This document shows, piece after piece, positions 1 through 8,627 of a stretch of DNA of 64,000 bases. Every line of letters starts with the position of its first letter. Position 1 is the stretch's first letter. The stretch is from Deltaproteobacteria bacterium (GTDB taxonomy: Bacteria; Myxococcota; Myxococcia; Myxococcales; 40CM-4-68-19): NCBI GenBank assembly GCA_005879315.1, contig VBLC01000048.1, positions 17,919 through 81,918 on the forward strand, read 5' to 3'. Both the position numbers and the translations under genes were made by a program. Below the pieces are notes generated by a model, which was not told the DNA's origin, did no database searches, and worked only from the letters and a program-made list of their open reading frames with translations.

Positions 1-1
1 C

Positions 2-181
2 GCCGAGCTGTCATCCTCCTCGCCGGAGGTGCAGCGGCTGATGGTGCAGATCAAGGGCCTCGTCCTGCAGCTCGCCGACGCGCAGCAGCAGGTTTCAGAG
101 CGCGACGCGCAGATCGAGAAGCTGCGCGAAAAGCTCGACATCATCCGCTCGGCCCTGGCGCGCGCCGTTCGCAAGTCCTGA
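2..181 (+). CDS. C-terminal end of a coiled-coil protein (partial)
   Basis: An open frame enters from the left edge and stops with TGA at 179-181, giving 59 residues of a gene that begins outside the window. The visible part is rich in Glu, Gln, Arg and Leu with heptad-like spacing (QLADAQQQVSERDAQIEKLR), so it is probably a C-terminal coiled coil. Only 37 bases separate it from the next gene, which has its own ribosome binding site. No family can be assigned from this fragment. It is absent from the ORF track because its start is missing. Confidence 0.55.
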   Translation, partial: AELSSSSPEVQRLMVQIKGLVLQLADAQQQVSERDAQIEKLREKLDIIRSALARAVRKS

Positions 182-218
182 GTTGTGATAGAAGCGCCCT
201 CCCCTGAGGAGGAAATCC

Positions 219-1061
219 ATGGGCTTGCTCGAGGGAAAAGTCGCCATCGTCACCGGCTCGGGCGGCGGCATCGGCCGCGAGCACGCGCTGCTCTTCGCGC
301 GCGAGGGCGCGAAGGTGGTGGTCAACGACCTGGGCAGCGACCGGCACGGCGGCGGACGCGGCGGCGAGATGGCCGACAAGGTGGTGGCCGAGATCAAGTC
401 GGCGGGCGGCGATTCCGTCGCCAACTATGACAGCGTGGCCACGCGAGAGGGCGCCGACGGCCTCGTCTGGAGCGCGCTGAACAAGTTCGGCAAGCTGGAC
501 ATCGTCGTCAACAACGCCGGCATCCTGCGCGACAAGACCATCCTCAACATGAGCGAGCAGGACTTCGATCTGGTGCTCGACGTGCACTTGAAGGGCACCT
601 TTCTCGTCATGCAGGCCGCTGGCCGCGTCTTCAAGGTGCAGGGCAAAGGGGGACGCATCGTCAACACCACCTCCCTGAGCGGCCTCTTGGGCAACTTCGG
701 CCAGGGCAACTATGCGGCCGCCAAAGGCGGCATCTATTCGCTGACGCGGACGGCGGCCCTGGAGTTCCAGCGCATGGGCGTGACGGTCAATGCCATCGCG
801 CCGGTGGCTCTGACGCGCATGACGCAAGACCTGACGATGTTCAAGGGCATGACACCCGACCAGATCGGCCCCCAGTACATCGCGCCGGTCGCCGCGTTTC
901 TCGCCAGCGATCTTGCGGCCGACATCACCGGCACCATCGTCGGGGTCCAAGGGCCAAAGATCTTTTTGTACAAAATGACCGAGACCGAAGGCGCCACCCG
1001 GGACGGCGGCCCTTGGAATGCCGCGGAAATCAAAGAGCGCTGGGCGGAGATCTCGCGGTAA
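219..1061 (+). CDS. SDR family oxidoreductase, (3R)-hydroxyacyl-CoA dehydrogenase-like
   Basis: This is a 280-aa NAD(P)-dependent short-chain dehydrogenase. The cofactor-binding TGSGGGIG motif is at residues 12-19, the NNAG motif at about 98-101, and the catalytic Ser152, Tyr165 and Lys169 are all present (NYAAAK). The VNDLGSD segment after beta-2 and the ANYDSV stretch resemble the dehydrogenase unit of multifunctional beta-oxidation enzymes (MFE-2), so a hydroxyacyl-CoA substrate is a reasonable guess. The substrate itself is inferred, not seen. The start is supported by GAGGAGG eight bases upstream. A hairpin follows the stop codon. Confidence 0.9.
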   Translation: MGLLEGKVAIVTGSGGGIGREHALLFAREGAKVVVNDLGSDRHGGGRGGEMADKVVAEIKSAGGDSVANYDSVATREGADGLVWSALNKFGKLDIVVNNAGILRDKTILNMSEQDFDLVLDVHLKGTFLVMQAAGRVFKVQGKGGRIVNTTSLSGLLGNFGQGNYAAAKGGIYSLTRTAALEFQRMGVTVNAIAPVALTRMTQDLTMFKGMTPDQIGPQYIAPVAAFLASDLAADITGTIVGVQGPKIFLYKMTETEGATRDGGPWNAAEIKERWAEISR

Positions 1062-1068
1062 AAGAGAA

Positions 1069-1097
1069 GGGGGCACCGCCCTTTGGCCTGTGCCCCC
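1069..1097 (+). terminator. Hairpin after the SDR gene
   Basis: GGGGGCAC at 1069-1076 pairs perfectly with GTGCCCCC at 1090-1097 around a 13-base loop, starting eight bases after the SDR stop. No strong T tract follows, so it may be a Rho-assisted stop or an RNA-stabilising hairpin. Confidence 0.5.
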
Positions 1098-1125
1098 GTC
1101 TGCCCAGCCGTCTTCCTGCCGGGCG

Positions 1126-1141
1126 CCCGCCTCTAGGCGGG
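1126..1141. terminator. Short hairpin at the end of the convergent 65-aa gene
   Basis: CCCGCC, a TCTA loop and GGCGGG form a perfect 6-bp stem that overlaps the stop codon of the minus-strand small gene. With the 1069-1097 hairpin it forms a double stem-loop between two convergent genes, which suggests two-way termination. Confidence 0.4.
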
Positions 1142-1330
1142 AATGCTGTCTGCCGCCGGGACGGAGTAGTCGATGATCACCACTCCGCGCGGGGGCGTCT
1201 CGTCTTCATCGCCGCGATCGTTCTGGCGCTGGGGTCTGGGCTCGGGAAGGGGCAGATCGATCCGGGGGCGCTGCTGCTCCTGCTCGCGCTCGCGCTTCTT
1301 GATCTCTTCGATGATGAAAGCGTCGAGCAC
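1133..1330 (-). CDS. Small acidic/proline-rich hypothetical protein (65 aa)
   Basis: This is a 65-aa protein of unknown function starting at GTG, with a strong GAGGAGG ribosome binding site seven bases upstream. The N-terminus (MLDAFIIEEIKKRERE) is a likely amphipathic helix. A charged, proline-rich middle follows, then a short hydrophobic VVIIDY segment. The style matches small conserved myxobacterial hypothetical proteins, but no domain is recognised. It stands alone, convergent with the SDR gene, with its own possible promoter upstream. Confidence 0.7.
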   Translation of the reverse strand: MLDAFIIEEIKKREREQEQQRPRIDLPLPEPRPQRQNDRGDEDETPPRGVVIIDYSVPAADSIPA

Positions 1331-1441
1331 GGAGCAACCTCCTCAGTTGGATCGATGCAATCCGGACACCATCGATTCACCGTCCCCGCGCAATCCTTAC
1401 CTTCTCCGACCCTCCAAGGGCCTGCTCGCCCTCTGGTAGAC

Positions 1442-1469
1442 TTTTAACAGCGTCTCCTACCTCGGTCAA
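1442..1469 (-). promoter_or_regulatory. Possible sigma-70 promoter for the 65-aa gene
   Basis: On the minus strand TTGACC is followed 16 bases later by TTAAAA, close to the -35/-10 pattern and unusually AT-rich for this window. It would give a leader of about 100 bases before the GTG at 1330. Confidence 0.3.
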
Positions 1470-1505
1470 CATACCCATCTCGAGCGAATTTCAGAACCGC
1501 CGCGG

Positions 1506-1949
1506 CTAACGAACACCCTGCAGCTTCTCGGCGCGCGCCTTGAAGTTGGCGAGCAGGTTGGGCAGCCCGCGCTCTGCCAGCACCTTCTCGAAGGTGCGAG
1601 GGATGAGCGGCCCGAAGGCGATCTCGATGGCATAGGTGGCGCGCGTCCCGCCAGAAGCCGTCCGCTCCAGAGTCCAGGCGCCTTCGTTCTGGCGGATGAA
1701 GTCGCCGCCGCGAACCAGGTGCCAGTCGATGCGCTTCCAGGGATGACCGACGTGGCGCAGCGTGAACTCGTACATCTTCAATTTGACGTCCAGCCAGTAA
1801 GTGACCTCGACCGCCTCCCCCTCGCGCGCGCCCAGCTTGACCGCCTTCACCTCGGGCAAGAACTCGGGATAACGGGCGTAATCCCGCAAGACGCCGAAGA
1901 ACGCCTGCGGAGGAACCTCGATTTCGATCGCCCGGCTCGCCTTCGCCAT
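1506..1949 (-). CDS. SRPBCC (START-like) family protein
   Basis: This protein of about 147 aa belongs to the SRPBCC/polyketide cyclase-like fold, which binds hydrophobic ligands or works as a coenzyme-Q-binding protein. The typical start of the family is seen (AIEIEVPPQAFFGVLRDYARYPEFLPEV), as is the C-terminal helix. The ORF track starts at 1988. I prefer the ATG at 1949 because the family alignment begins there and an AGGA lies upstream, but 1961 and 1988 remain possible. It lies just downstream of glpX on the same strand and may share its transcript. Confidence 0.75.
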   Translation of the reverse strand: MAKASRAIEIEVPPQAFFGVLRDYARYPEFLPEVKAVKLGAREGEAVEVTYWLDVKLKMYEFTLRHVGHPWKRIDWHLVRGGDFIRQNEGAWTLERTASGGTRATYAIEIAFGPLIPRTFEKVLAERGLPNLLANFKARAEKLQGVR

Positions 1950-2010
1950 GCTGTTTGACATCCTGCATCGGAACGGGCTGGCTTGCATCCCATTCCCGCC
2001 GGCGAGGCCC

Positions 2011-2973
2011 TCAACCGTAATTCGGTTTGTGGTCGAACTGGTGACGGGACTGTAGATAGCGGACGGTGCGCGACTTGGAGCGCATCACCACCGAGTGCGT
2101 CTCCGAGCCACCCTTGAAGAAGCGCACCCCGCGGAGGAAATCGCCGGAGGTGACGCCGGTGGCGGCGAAGATGACGTGGCCGGCGGCGAGCTCCTCCAGC
2201 TCGAAGAGCTTGTTGACCTCCTTGATCCCCATCTTCTTGGCGCGCTCGATCTCTTTCTCGTTGCGGGGCTTGAGGCGGCCCTGCATGTCGCCGCCCATGC
2301 AGCGGATGGCGGCGGCCGCGATCACTCCCTCGGGCGCGCCGCCGATTCCCATCAGCACATCCACACCCGTCTCGGGAAAGCAGGTGGCGATGGCCGCGCT
2401 CACGTCGCCGTCGCCGATCAGCTTGATGCGCGCTCCGGTGGCGCGCACTTCGGCGATCAGCTTCTCGTGCCGCGGGCGATTGAGGATGATGACGGTGAGG
2501 TCGTCGACATAGACGCCCTTGCGGTCGGCGATGGCGCGCAGATTCTGGGCGGGGCTCTTGTCGAGATCGATCGATCCCTTGGCGGCAGGGCCGACGGCGA
2601 GCTTGTCCATGTACGTGTCGGGCGCGTTGAGCAGGTTGCCCTTGTCGGCCATGGCGATGACGCTCAGCGCGTTCGGCCCGCCGGTGGCGGTGATGGTGGT
2701 TCCCTCGAGCGGATCGAGCGCGATGTCCACCTCGGGATCGGTGGCGTCGCCTTTCCCCACTTTCTCGCCGATGTAGAGCATCGGCGCCTCGTCGCGCTCG
2801 CCCTCGCCGATGACGACGGTGCCGCGGATGTGCAGGTCGTTGAACGCGCGGCGCATGGCGTCGACCGCGGCCTGGTCGGCGGCCTTCTCGTCGCCGCGCC
2901 CCATCAAGCGGGCCGAGGCGATGGCGGCGGCTTCGGTCAGCCGCACGGCTTCGAGTCCGATGTTCCTATCCAT
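2011..2973 (-). CDS. glpX: Class II fructose-1,6-bisphosphatase
   Basis: This 320-aa enzyme hydrolyses fructose-1,6-bisphosphate to fructose-6-phosphate in gluconeogenesis. The class II (GlpX) metal and phosphate motifs are clear: GEGERDEAPM, DPLEGTT followed by TATGGPNA, and the later GIGGAPEGV and FAATGVTSGD segments. The ORF track runs 36 codons further upstream. The start at 2973 (MDRNIGLEAVRLTEAA) fits the family and is preceded by GGAGGGAAGAGGG. It overlaps the thioesterase stop by 8 bases, which implies translational coupling. No key residue is missing. Confidence 0.95.
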   Translation of the reverse strand: MDRNIGLEAVRLTEAAAIASARLMGRGDEKAADQAAVDAMRRAFNDLHIRGTVVIGEGERDEAPMLYIGEKVGKGDATDPEVDIALDPLEGTTITATGGPNALSVIAMADKGNLLNAPDTYMDKLAVGPAAKGSIDLDKSPAQNLRAIADRKGVYVDDLTVIILNRPRHEKLIAEVRATGARIKLIGDGDVSAAIATCFPETGVDVLMGIGGAPEGVIAAAAIRCMGGDMQGRLKPRNEKEIERAKKMGIKEVNKLFELEELAAGHVIFAATGVTSGDFLRGVRFFKGGSETHSVVMRSKSRTVRYLQSRHQFDHKPNYG

Positions 2974-3367
2974 GCCCTCTTCCCTCCAGTTTCTGCAGAA
3001 GCCAGTCGGGCGCGCGGGTCGGCCGCCCTTCCTTGCCGACGCAGACGTGAACGGTATGCCCCAGCGCGAGGACTTCGTCACTGCCCGACCTGTGCACCTT
3101 GTACTCGAAGCGAATCTTCACCCGGGTGTGGGTCGAGATGACGTGGATCTCGAGCAGGTCGTCGTACTTCGCCGGCTTCAGATACTGCACCGCCGCCTCG
3201 TAGACCGGCAGCATGATGCCCGCCTCCTCGATGTCGCGGTAGGTGATGCCGAGCGCGCGGATCCATTCGTTGCGGGCGCCCTCGAAGAAGCGGAGATACG
3301 TGGCGTAATAGACGACACCCATCTGGTCGGTGTCGCCGTAGATGACGCGATAGCGGTAGGGCTCCAA
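2966..3367 (-). CDS. YbgC/FadM-type acyl-CoA thioesterase (hotdog fold)
   Basis: This 133-aa protein has the 4-hydroxybenzoyl-CoA thioesterase signature near its N-terminus (YGDTDQMGVVYYATYLRFFE), with the catalytic Asp in DTDQMG. Such enzymes hydrolyse acyl-CoA thioesters, and the true substrate here cannot be read from sequence. YbgC proteins often sit with Tol-Pal genes, but none is nearby. It overlaps glpX by 8 bases and lies 33 bases after a lipoprotein gene on the same strand. Confidence 0.9.
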   Translation of the reverse strand: MEPYRYRVIYGDTDQMGVVYYATYLRFFEGARNEWIRALGITYRDIEEAGIMLPVYEAAVQYLKPAKYDDLLEIHVISTHTRVKIRFEYKVHRSGSDEVLALGHTVHVCVGKEGRPTRAPDWLLQKLEGRGHG

Positions 3368-3400
3368 GCAGGCTCCGGGCCTCAGCCTTCAGACCTCAGG

Positions 3401-3946
3401 TTACTGCGCGAGATGGTACGCGACCAATTGCAGCTTCGTCTGGTCCTGCTCTTTTCCTGAGGCGGCCAGGGTCTTGGTGGCAACCTGAACGAGCCCGACT
3501 CGAGGAGCGTACGTCCATTCGGTGATGAACTTGCCGCCCTTGGCGAGCGGCTGCTCGTTGCGCACCAGGGCGCAGCGGGTGAAAGTGCCGGCCTCGGTGA
3601 CGGCGCTTGCGTCGGTCGAGAGCACCTCGAAGCGCTGCACCACCAGGTTTTCCACCGCGCTCCACTTGGCGCCGGCGGCGACCGGCGAACGCAGCAGATA
3701 ACGGTCGGCGTCGCGCACACCGTCGTTTTCGTAGCGCAGCCGGCCGCGGTGGTCGTCGATGAACCAGGGTCCGTCGCGTCCGACGACGGTGATGGTCTCG
3801 CGCTTTCCCGCGCTCTGGTAGGTCCAGGAGTTGCCGACGGCGAGCGGATAGTAGAGGCGCGCGTCCTCGGCCGCCGCGGCGGGGGCAGGCGGTGGCGCGC
3901 TCTTGCAGCCAAGGAGCAGCGCCAAGAGCAACGCCAATCTCTTCAC
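3401..3946 (-). CDS. Putative lipoprotein (181 aa)
   Basis: The N-terminus has a short signal with an LLLGC lipobox, so the product should be lipidated. The mature part begins with an Ala/Pro-rich stretch and then reads YYPLAVGNSWTYQ, a motif common in secreted bacterial proteins of unknown function with beta-rich folds. The start is a GTG at 3946 that overlaps the upstream stop (GTGA), so it is translationally coupled to the HEAT-repeat lipoprotein. The ORF track joins it to an out-of-frame extension up to 4834, which is a shadow of the neighbour. Function unknown. Confidence 0.75.
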   Translation of the reverse strand: MKRLALLLALLLGCKSAPPPAPAAAAEDARLYYPLAVGNSWTYQSAGKRETITVVGRDGPWFIDDHRGRLRYENDGVRDADRYLLRSPVAAGAKWSAVENLVVQRFEVLSTDASAVTEAGTFTRCALVRNEQPLAKGGKFITEWTYAPRVGLVQVATKTLAASGKEQDQTKLQLVAYHLAQ

Positions 3947-4875
3947 GGAGCTTTCCGGCCGTCCGAGACGCGCGCGGCGTCCTCCTGCTTCTTGCGCAAC
4001 AGATCCTGATAGGCGCCGCGGGCGGCGCGGCGGATCTCCTCGTCGGGAGAGCCGCTCTCGAGCGTGAAGAGGAACGCCTCCGCCTCCGAGCCGCCCAACG
4101 ACCCGATGGCGTAGAGGATGGGCCCGACGTCCTCGGAGCGGCGCTTGCGCGTCATCTCGATGAGCGGCACCACCGCGCGCCGGTCGCCGATGGCGATGAG
4201 CGCTCCCGCGGCCCGCCGCGCCACCTCGGGATTCTCGTCCTGCAAGCGCGTGATGAGCTGCGGCACCGCCGCGGGGCTGCGCCGGTCGGCGAGCACCCGG
4301 ATGGCGTAGTCCCGCACGCGCGCCTCGGGCGAGGCGAGATCGGCGAGCAGCTCTTTCTCCGTCTTGCGCCGCGCGTCGACCTGGTCGCGCAGCGCGATCA
4401 CCGCCTCGTGCAGCGCGGCATCGAGGGCGGCGTCGAAAGCGGCGTGGCGCGCGGCGGGGTCGAGGCTGTCGTCGGCGCCCGTCGGCCGGCGCGCCTCGCC
4501 CTCGGCCACCAGGCGATCGACATCGCCCTGCGCGCCCATCGAGGTCATCTCCAGCGTGATGGCCACGTCCGCCATCTCGCGGTCCGGCCCGGGGGGCTGG
4601 GCGGGCAACACCATCGGCGCGGGGGCGAGAACGCGCTGGACGCGATCGATCTCCATCCGCACCTGCACCGGCCCGCCCTCGCGCACCGAGAAGCGTCCCG
4701 TTCCCTCCAGCACCTGCTGCAGCTCGCCGCGAAGCTGCGCCGCGGTCTCGCCGATCTCGGGTTTGCCGGCCAGCCCGGCTTCGCTCACCACCAGAGAGAC
4801 GCGCAGCGCGCCGGGCCGCGCGGCCGGCTTGCAAGCCAGAGCAGAGAGCGCGAGAAGCAGGCTGGCGCGGGACAT
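3943..4875 (-). CDS. HEAT-repeat lipoprotein
   Basis: This is a 310-aa protein with a lipoprotein signal peptide (LLLALSALAC). The middle resembles a beta-rich domain. The C-terminal third (about 185-295) holds HEAT-like helical repeats (ARVRDYAIRVLADRRSPAAVPQLI; PEVARRAAGALIAIGDRRAVVPLI), which usually mediate protein contacts. It is the first gene of a coupled pair with the next lipoprotein, suggesting that they work together at the membrane. Partner and role are unknown. Confidence 0.8.
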   Translation of the reverse strand: MSRASLLLALSALACKPAARPGALRVSLVVSEAGLAGKPEIGETAAQLRGELQQVLEGTGRFSVREGGPVQVRMEIDRVQRVLAPAPMVLPAQPPGPDREMADVAITLEMTSMGAQGDVDRLVAEGEARRPTGADDSLDPAARHAAFDAALDAALHEAVIALRDQVDARRKTEKELLADLASPEARVRDYAIRVLADRRSPAAVPQLITRLQDENPEVARRAAGALIAIGDRRAVVPLIEMTRKRRSEDVGPILYAIGSLGGSEAEAFLFTLESGSPDEEIRRAARGAYQDLLRKKQEDAARVSDGRKAP

Positions 4876-4917
4876 TCTTTCCCGATGCTACGGTTCCGCA
4901 GGCGCGCGGTCAAAGCG

Positions 4918-6534
4918 TCACTGTGCGCCGCTGTCTCCTTCGCCTTCGGACTCTTTTTCCGGCTCGTCGGGCGGCGCGCTTTCCGGCGCGGTTTCGCTCT
5001 CCTTCGGCGCAGTGGCCACGGTCGGTCCCGGCGGAGGGGCGAAGCGCAGCGTGCCTGCGGGCTGTCCCCAGGCCTGCTCGGCCGGTGTCGTCGCGCGCTG
5101 GCGGTCGTCGCGTCCGCCGCGGCGCCGGCCTTTCTCGCGCTGAGGCTCCTCGACCGACTCCCGCGGCGCCTCCACCGGGACGGGCGGCGCCTCAAGCTCG
5201 GCGGGTGGCAGCTGCGCTTCGGCCTGCGGTTCAGATTCAGGCTGCGCCGCGGGCGGCTGCTCGGGCGGTTCCTCGCGCTCCCGACGCCGCGGCTCCTCGC
5301 GATGGCGCATCAGCCCGACGAAGAAGGCCTCGTCGACGTCGGGCACTTCCACCGCCTGCACGGTGACGCCGACGCGCACCGCGATCATCTCCTCCGGCAG
5401 CGCATCGCCGGCATAGAGCGCCACGGGCGCCTCGCCGGCTGCGCTCGCTTCGCTGCGCGCGTCGCGACCGGCCTGGCCGGGCGCCAGCACGAGACCCATC
5501 TGCGCCGAGTAGTGAGCCAGGTCCTTGCGCAGCTCCTGCACGTCGGCGCGGCCGATCTCGCGGGTCCCGCGGACGAGCTTGACGGCCACCCGCAGATCCG
5601 AAACGCCGCGCCGCTGCCGCGCCAGATAGAGCGGCCCCTCCTTGCTGCGCTTGGCGACGCGCACGTCGCGCATGCCCATCTTCTCCAGCAAGCTCGAGCA
5701 GAGCGCCTCGAAGGCCGACGTCTCCATCTCGCTCAATCTGCGCCGGAGCGCCCGCACCACCGCCCGGCGCGTCTCGGCGAGAAGCTGCGCACCGCTCATC
5801 GGCCGGGCTCCGCCCTGCGGCGCGCGGGCCTCGGCCAGCTCCGGCGGCGCGCTGGGCGGCGGGAACTCCACCAGCGTGACGCGCTCACCGTCGACGATGA
5901 ACGCCGGCTTGCGCCCCGCCTCGGTGCGGCGGCGGTTGTCCTCGAGCAGCGCCGCCACCAGCGAAGGCACGTCGCGCGCCAGCCCTTCGGAAAGCATCCC
6001 TTTCTCACCCAGCTGCGCCGCGAGCTCGGCGAGTTGTGCGCCCGCCTGGCGCTGCGCCAGTGCTTCGAAGATGACCTCGGCTGGCGGAGGGAAGCGGCGC
6101 TGTCCGCGGCGCGACTGGTCCTGCCGGCGGCGCTCCGCCTCGGCCTCCTCGTAGCCATCCTCGTGCTCCGCCTGCAACTCCGCCAGCCGCCGCCGCGCCT
6201 GCGCGTGAATGGCGCGCGGCTCGCGCTCGCGCGGCCGGTAGACCGGCTCTTCGGCCTCCGCCGGCTGCAAGGGTGGCGCGACCGGCTCGATCATCGCGTC
6301 GGGCGGCACGTTCCATTCGAGCAGCGCGAACGTGCCGTCGGGCGCGACCGCCACCACCTTGCGCTCCTCGTCGCGCTTGGCCATGGCGGCGAGCCGCTGG
6401 CCCATGGTCACCTCGGGATCCTGCCCGACGTGCGAGAGCAGGTTCTCCTTGAGGGCGACCTCGGCGATTTCCCTGTAATGGAGCGGTTTGCCGGCGCGGC
6501 GCAGCACCTCGACCGCCGCTTCGGTGAAAGTCAT
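4918..6534 (-). CDS. HARE-HTH protein with degenerate Mrr-like nuclease domain
   Basis: This 538-aa protein starts with a HARE-HTH winged-helix domain (about 1-74; TFTEAAVEVLRRAGKPLHYREI). A second, diverged HARE-like unit lies at about 180-265 (LAELAAQLGEKGMLSEGLA ... FIVDGERVTLVEF). An Mrr-like restriction endonuclease fold follows at about 285-445 (ETSAFEALCSSLLEKMG), then a Pro/Glu/Gln-rich tail. In Mrr enzymes the active site reads GDGGID followed by QAK. Here the matching positions read KEGPLYLAR and AVK, so the acidic residue and Gln appear lost. HARE domains are linked to chromatin or modified DNA. A DNA-binding, non-cutting role is inferred. It is divergent from the PQQ-propeller gene with 59 bases between. 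Confidence 0.8.
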   Translation of the reverse strand: MTFTEAAVEVLRRAGKPLHYREIAEVALKENLLSHVGQDPEVTMGQRLAAMAKRDEERKVVAVAPDGTFALLEWNVPPDAMIEPVAPPLQPAEAEEPVYRPREREPRAIHAQARRRLAELQAEHEDGYEEAEAERRRQDQSRRGQRRFPPPAEVIFEALAQRQAGAQLAELAAQLGEKGMLSEGLARDVPSLVAALLEDNRRRTEAGRKPAFIVDGERVTLVEFPPPSAPPELAEARAPQGGARPMSGAQLLAETRRAVVRALRRRLSEMETSAFEALCSSLLEKMGMRDVRVAKRSKEGPLYLARQRRGVSDLRVAVKLVRGTREIGRADVQELRKDLAHYSAQMGLVLAPGQAGRDARSEASAAGEAPVALYAGDALPEEMIAVRVGVTVQAVEVPDVDEAFFVGLMRHREEPRRREREEPPEQPPAAQPESEPQAEAQLPPAELEAPPVPVEAPRESVEEPQREKGRRRGGRDDRQRATTPAEQAWGQPAGTLRFAPPPGPTVATAPKESETAPESAPPDEPEKESEGEGDSGAQ

Positions 6535-6593
6535 AAAAGTTCAGGGATCGTATTGAGTTGCACAGCGGGTGTCAACGAACTTAGCCTGCCCTC

Positions 6594-8627
6594 GTGATCC
6601 GCATCCGGCCAGGCCGCTCCTGGCGCCACAACCCCTCCTACCTGCGCGAGCTGCGCGAGGGCAAGAGCGGGGCGGACATTCTCGACGTGCTCGGCGTCGA
6701 GGTGGACGGAGTCGACATCGCCGCGGGCGTGGGCGAGGCGCAGGTGCTCCTGGCGGTGGCCGAGCTCGCAGCGGCGCTGCAGCACATCGCCGAGGGGACG
6801 GCGGCCGCCCAGGCCACCATCGGACCCGGGCCGACCGAGCTGGTCCTCGAGGCGCGCGGGCCCGACCTGCTCATGACACTCGTCTCGCTGGCGCCGCCGG
6901 CGCGCATCGTCGCCGGAGGCCTTCTGGTCGATGCCGCCCGGATGCGCGCCGCCACGCTGCACGCCGCGCGCGGGCTCCTGCTCGATCTCTTCGCCATCAG
7001 CCCCGGCGCCACCGAGCTGCCGCTGGCGCGCCAGCTGGGCGATGCCTGTGCGCTGCTCTCTCGGCGGCCGCAGCGAAGCGCGGCGCAGTGGCCGGTGAAG
7101 GAAGGGCGCTGGGTTTCGAGCCGCACCGGCGCGAGGCCCTCGCTCGAGCTGTCGGTCACGCCCGCGGCGCACGCGCGGTTGCGGGCGAGACGCGAAGTGC
7201 CGCACGCGCCGCTCGCGCCGCATCTCGGCAGCGGCCGGCTGACGCTGCGGCAGAAGGGCGCGCCGGGGCTGACCTGCGAGGGGCCGCTCTTCCTGCTTCT
7301 GCGCAATCTCCTCCAGGATGCGCAGGCGCTGGCCGAGGCGTGGGAAGCTGGCGAGCGCAGCTTCACCCTGCATTTCGGGCCGCACGAAATGCGCTGCGAC
7401 CTCACTACCGACGAGCTGCGAGTGCCGGGCTGGCGCAATCCGCTGCAGGCGCCGGCGCTCCGCTTCGCTGCCCTCGCTGCCGACGGCGCGCTCGCCTACG
7501 CGCGCCTCTGCGGCCGCGGGCCAGCCGACGACTACCTTTCCGACTTGCGGGATTCCGCGCACCGCCTCCTGCGCCATTGCCGCGATGTGGAGTCGGGCGA
7601 TCTGCGGCGCGCGCCCGAGACGGTGGCGGCTCCGCCCTCGCGGACGCCGCGGCAGAGGCCGGCGCCGCTCGCGCCGGGCCGGGTCCGCCGGCTGGTGTAT
7701 CGCGAGGCGTGGCGGTCCGAAGCACCGGATGCAGAGCGGCTGATCCTGCCGGCCGACGGGCCGCTCCTGGTCGAGCGGGCCGATTCGCTGGAAGCGCGCG
7801 ATCCGAGAACCGGCGAGAAGCTGTGGAGCGTGCCGGCCATGCCCGGCGCGGTAGCGCGCGGGACCGACCTTTTCTACGCCGAGCCCGGCGACGCGCTCGT
7901 GCGCCTCGATCTGCAGACCGGCGAGCCGCGCTGGAAGCGGCGGCTGCGCGGCGCTGCCCATCCCTGCCGGCTCTGGCCCATCGACGGCGGGGTGCTGCGC
8001 TCGTTGCCCGGCGAGGGTCTCGCGCTGGTCAAAGACGGCGGCGCGCTCGGCTTCCGGATCCGGCTCGCCGGCGGAGCGCCGCTGTCGGCCGCCCTGCTCG
8101 AAGGCGAGATCGTCGCGGCGCTCGCCTCCGGTTCGATCGCCGGCCTCGATGCGGGCGACGGCAAGGCGCTGTGGAAATTGCGCCACCGGACGCAGGCCAT
8201 CCTGCCTTTCGACTCCGGGGTGCTGCTCCTCCGCGCCGCGAGCGCCGCCTACTTCGAGCCGGGCAAACACAAGATCGCCTGGGAGCGCGAGCTCCCTTTG
8301 CAGGGGGAGCTGGCCGTCTACGACGACGTCATCATCGTCGCCGGCGCTGGCGGGGCCGCCACTCGCCTCGACGAGAATTTCGCGCCGCTCTGGACCCTGT
8401 CCGCCGAGGGCAATGCTCCGGCCGTCCCCGCCGTGCTGCAGCGCGAAGTGGTGCTGCTCCAGCGCGGCGAGATCTGCCTGCACGATGCGGCCGAGGGCCT
8501 GCTCATCGCAAGGTTCCCCTCAGCGCGCGCCGCCGCGCTCGGACCTGATCTCTCTTGCGCTCTCTTGCACGAGAGCGAGATCTCCTTCCACCGCCTCGCT
8601 GCGCACCTGAGCGTGCTCACCACTTGA
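6594..8627 (+). CDS. PQQ-type beta-propeller repeat protein
   Basis: This 677-aa protein has no clear signal peptide. The N-terminal 350 residues are an unrecognised alpha/beta region rich in Leu and Ala. The C-terminal half shows repeated PQQ/YVTN-like blades with the typical 'G..LW' ends (ARDPRTGEKLWSV, LDLQTGEPRWKR, LDAGDGKALWKLR, KHKIAWERELP). Such propellers usually serve as interaction scaffolds. The start is a GTG without a strong ribosome site. Its 3' end overlaps the convergent small membrane protein gene by 11 bases. The function is unknown. Confidence 0.75.
   Translation: MIRIRPGRSWRHNPSYLRELREGKSGADILDVLGVEVDGVDIAAGVGEAQVLLAVAELAAALQHIAEGTAAAQATIGPGPTELVLEARGPDLLMTLVSLAPPARIVAGGLLVDAARMRAATLHAARGLLLDLFAISPGATELPLARQLGDACALLSRRPQRSAAQWPVKEGRWVSSRTGARPSLELSVTPAAHARLRARREVPHAPLAPHLGSGRLTLRQKGAPGLTCEGPLFLLLRNLLQDAQALAEAWEAGERSFTLHFGPHEMRCDLTTDELRVPGWRNPLQAPALRFAALAADGALAYARLCGRGPADDYLSDLRDSAHRLLRHCRDVESGDLRRAPETVAAPPSRTPRQRPAPLAPGRVRRLVYREAWRSEAPDAERLILPADGPLLVERADSLEARDPRTGEKLWSVPAMPGAVARGTDLFYAEPGDALVRLDLQTGEPRWKRRLRGAAHPCRLWPIDGGVLRSLPGEGLALVKDGGALGFRIRLAGGAPLSAALLEGEIVAALASGSIAGLDAGDGKALWKLRHRTQAILPFDSGVLLLRAASAAYFEPGKHKIAWERELPLQGELAVYDDVIIVAGAGGAATRLDENFAPLWTLSAEGNAPAVPAVLQREVVLLQRGEICLHDAAEGLLIARFPSARAAALGPDLSCALLHESEISFHRLAAHLSVLTT

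Noticed and set aside
3892-6597. 901-aa plus-strand ORF
   Set aside because: It is antisense to the lipoprotein and HARE genes and composed of Arg/Ala/His-rich text without motifs.
6531-8483. 650-aa minus-strand ORF opposite the PQQ protein
   Set aside because: The plus strand carries recognisable propeller blades, whereas the minus frame has none.
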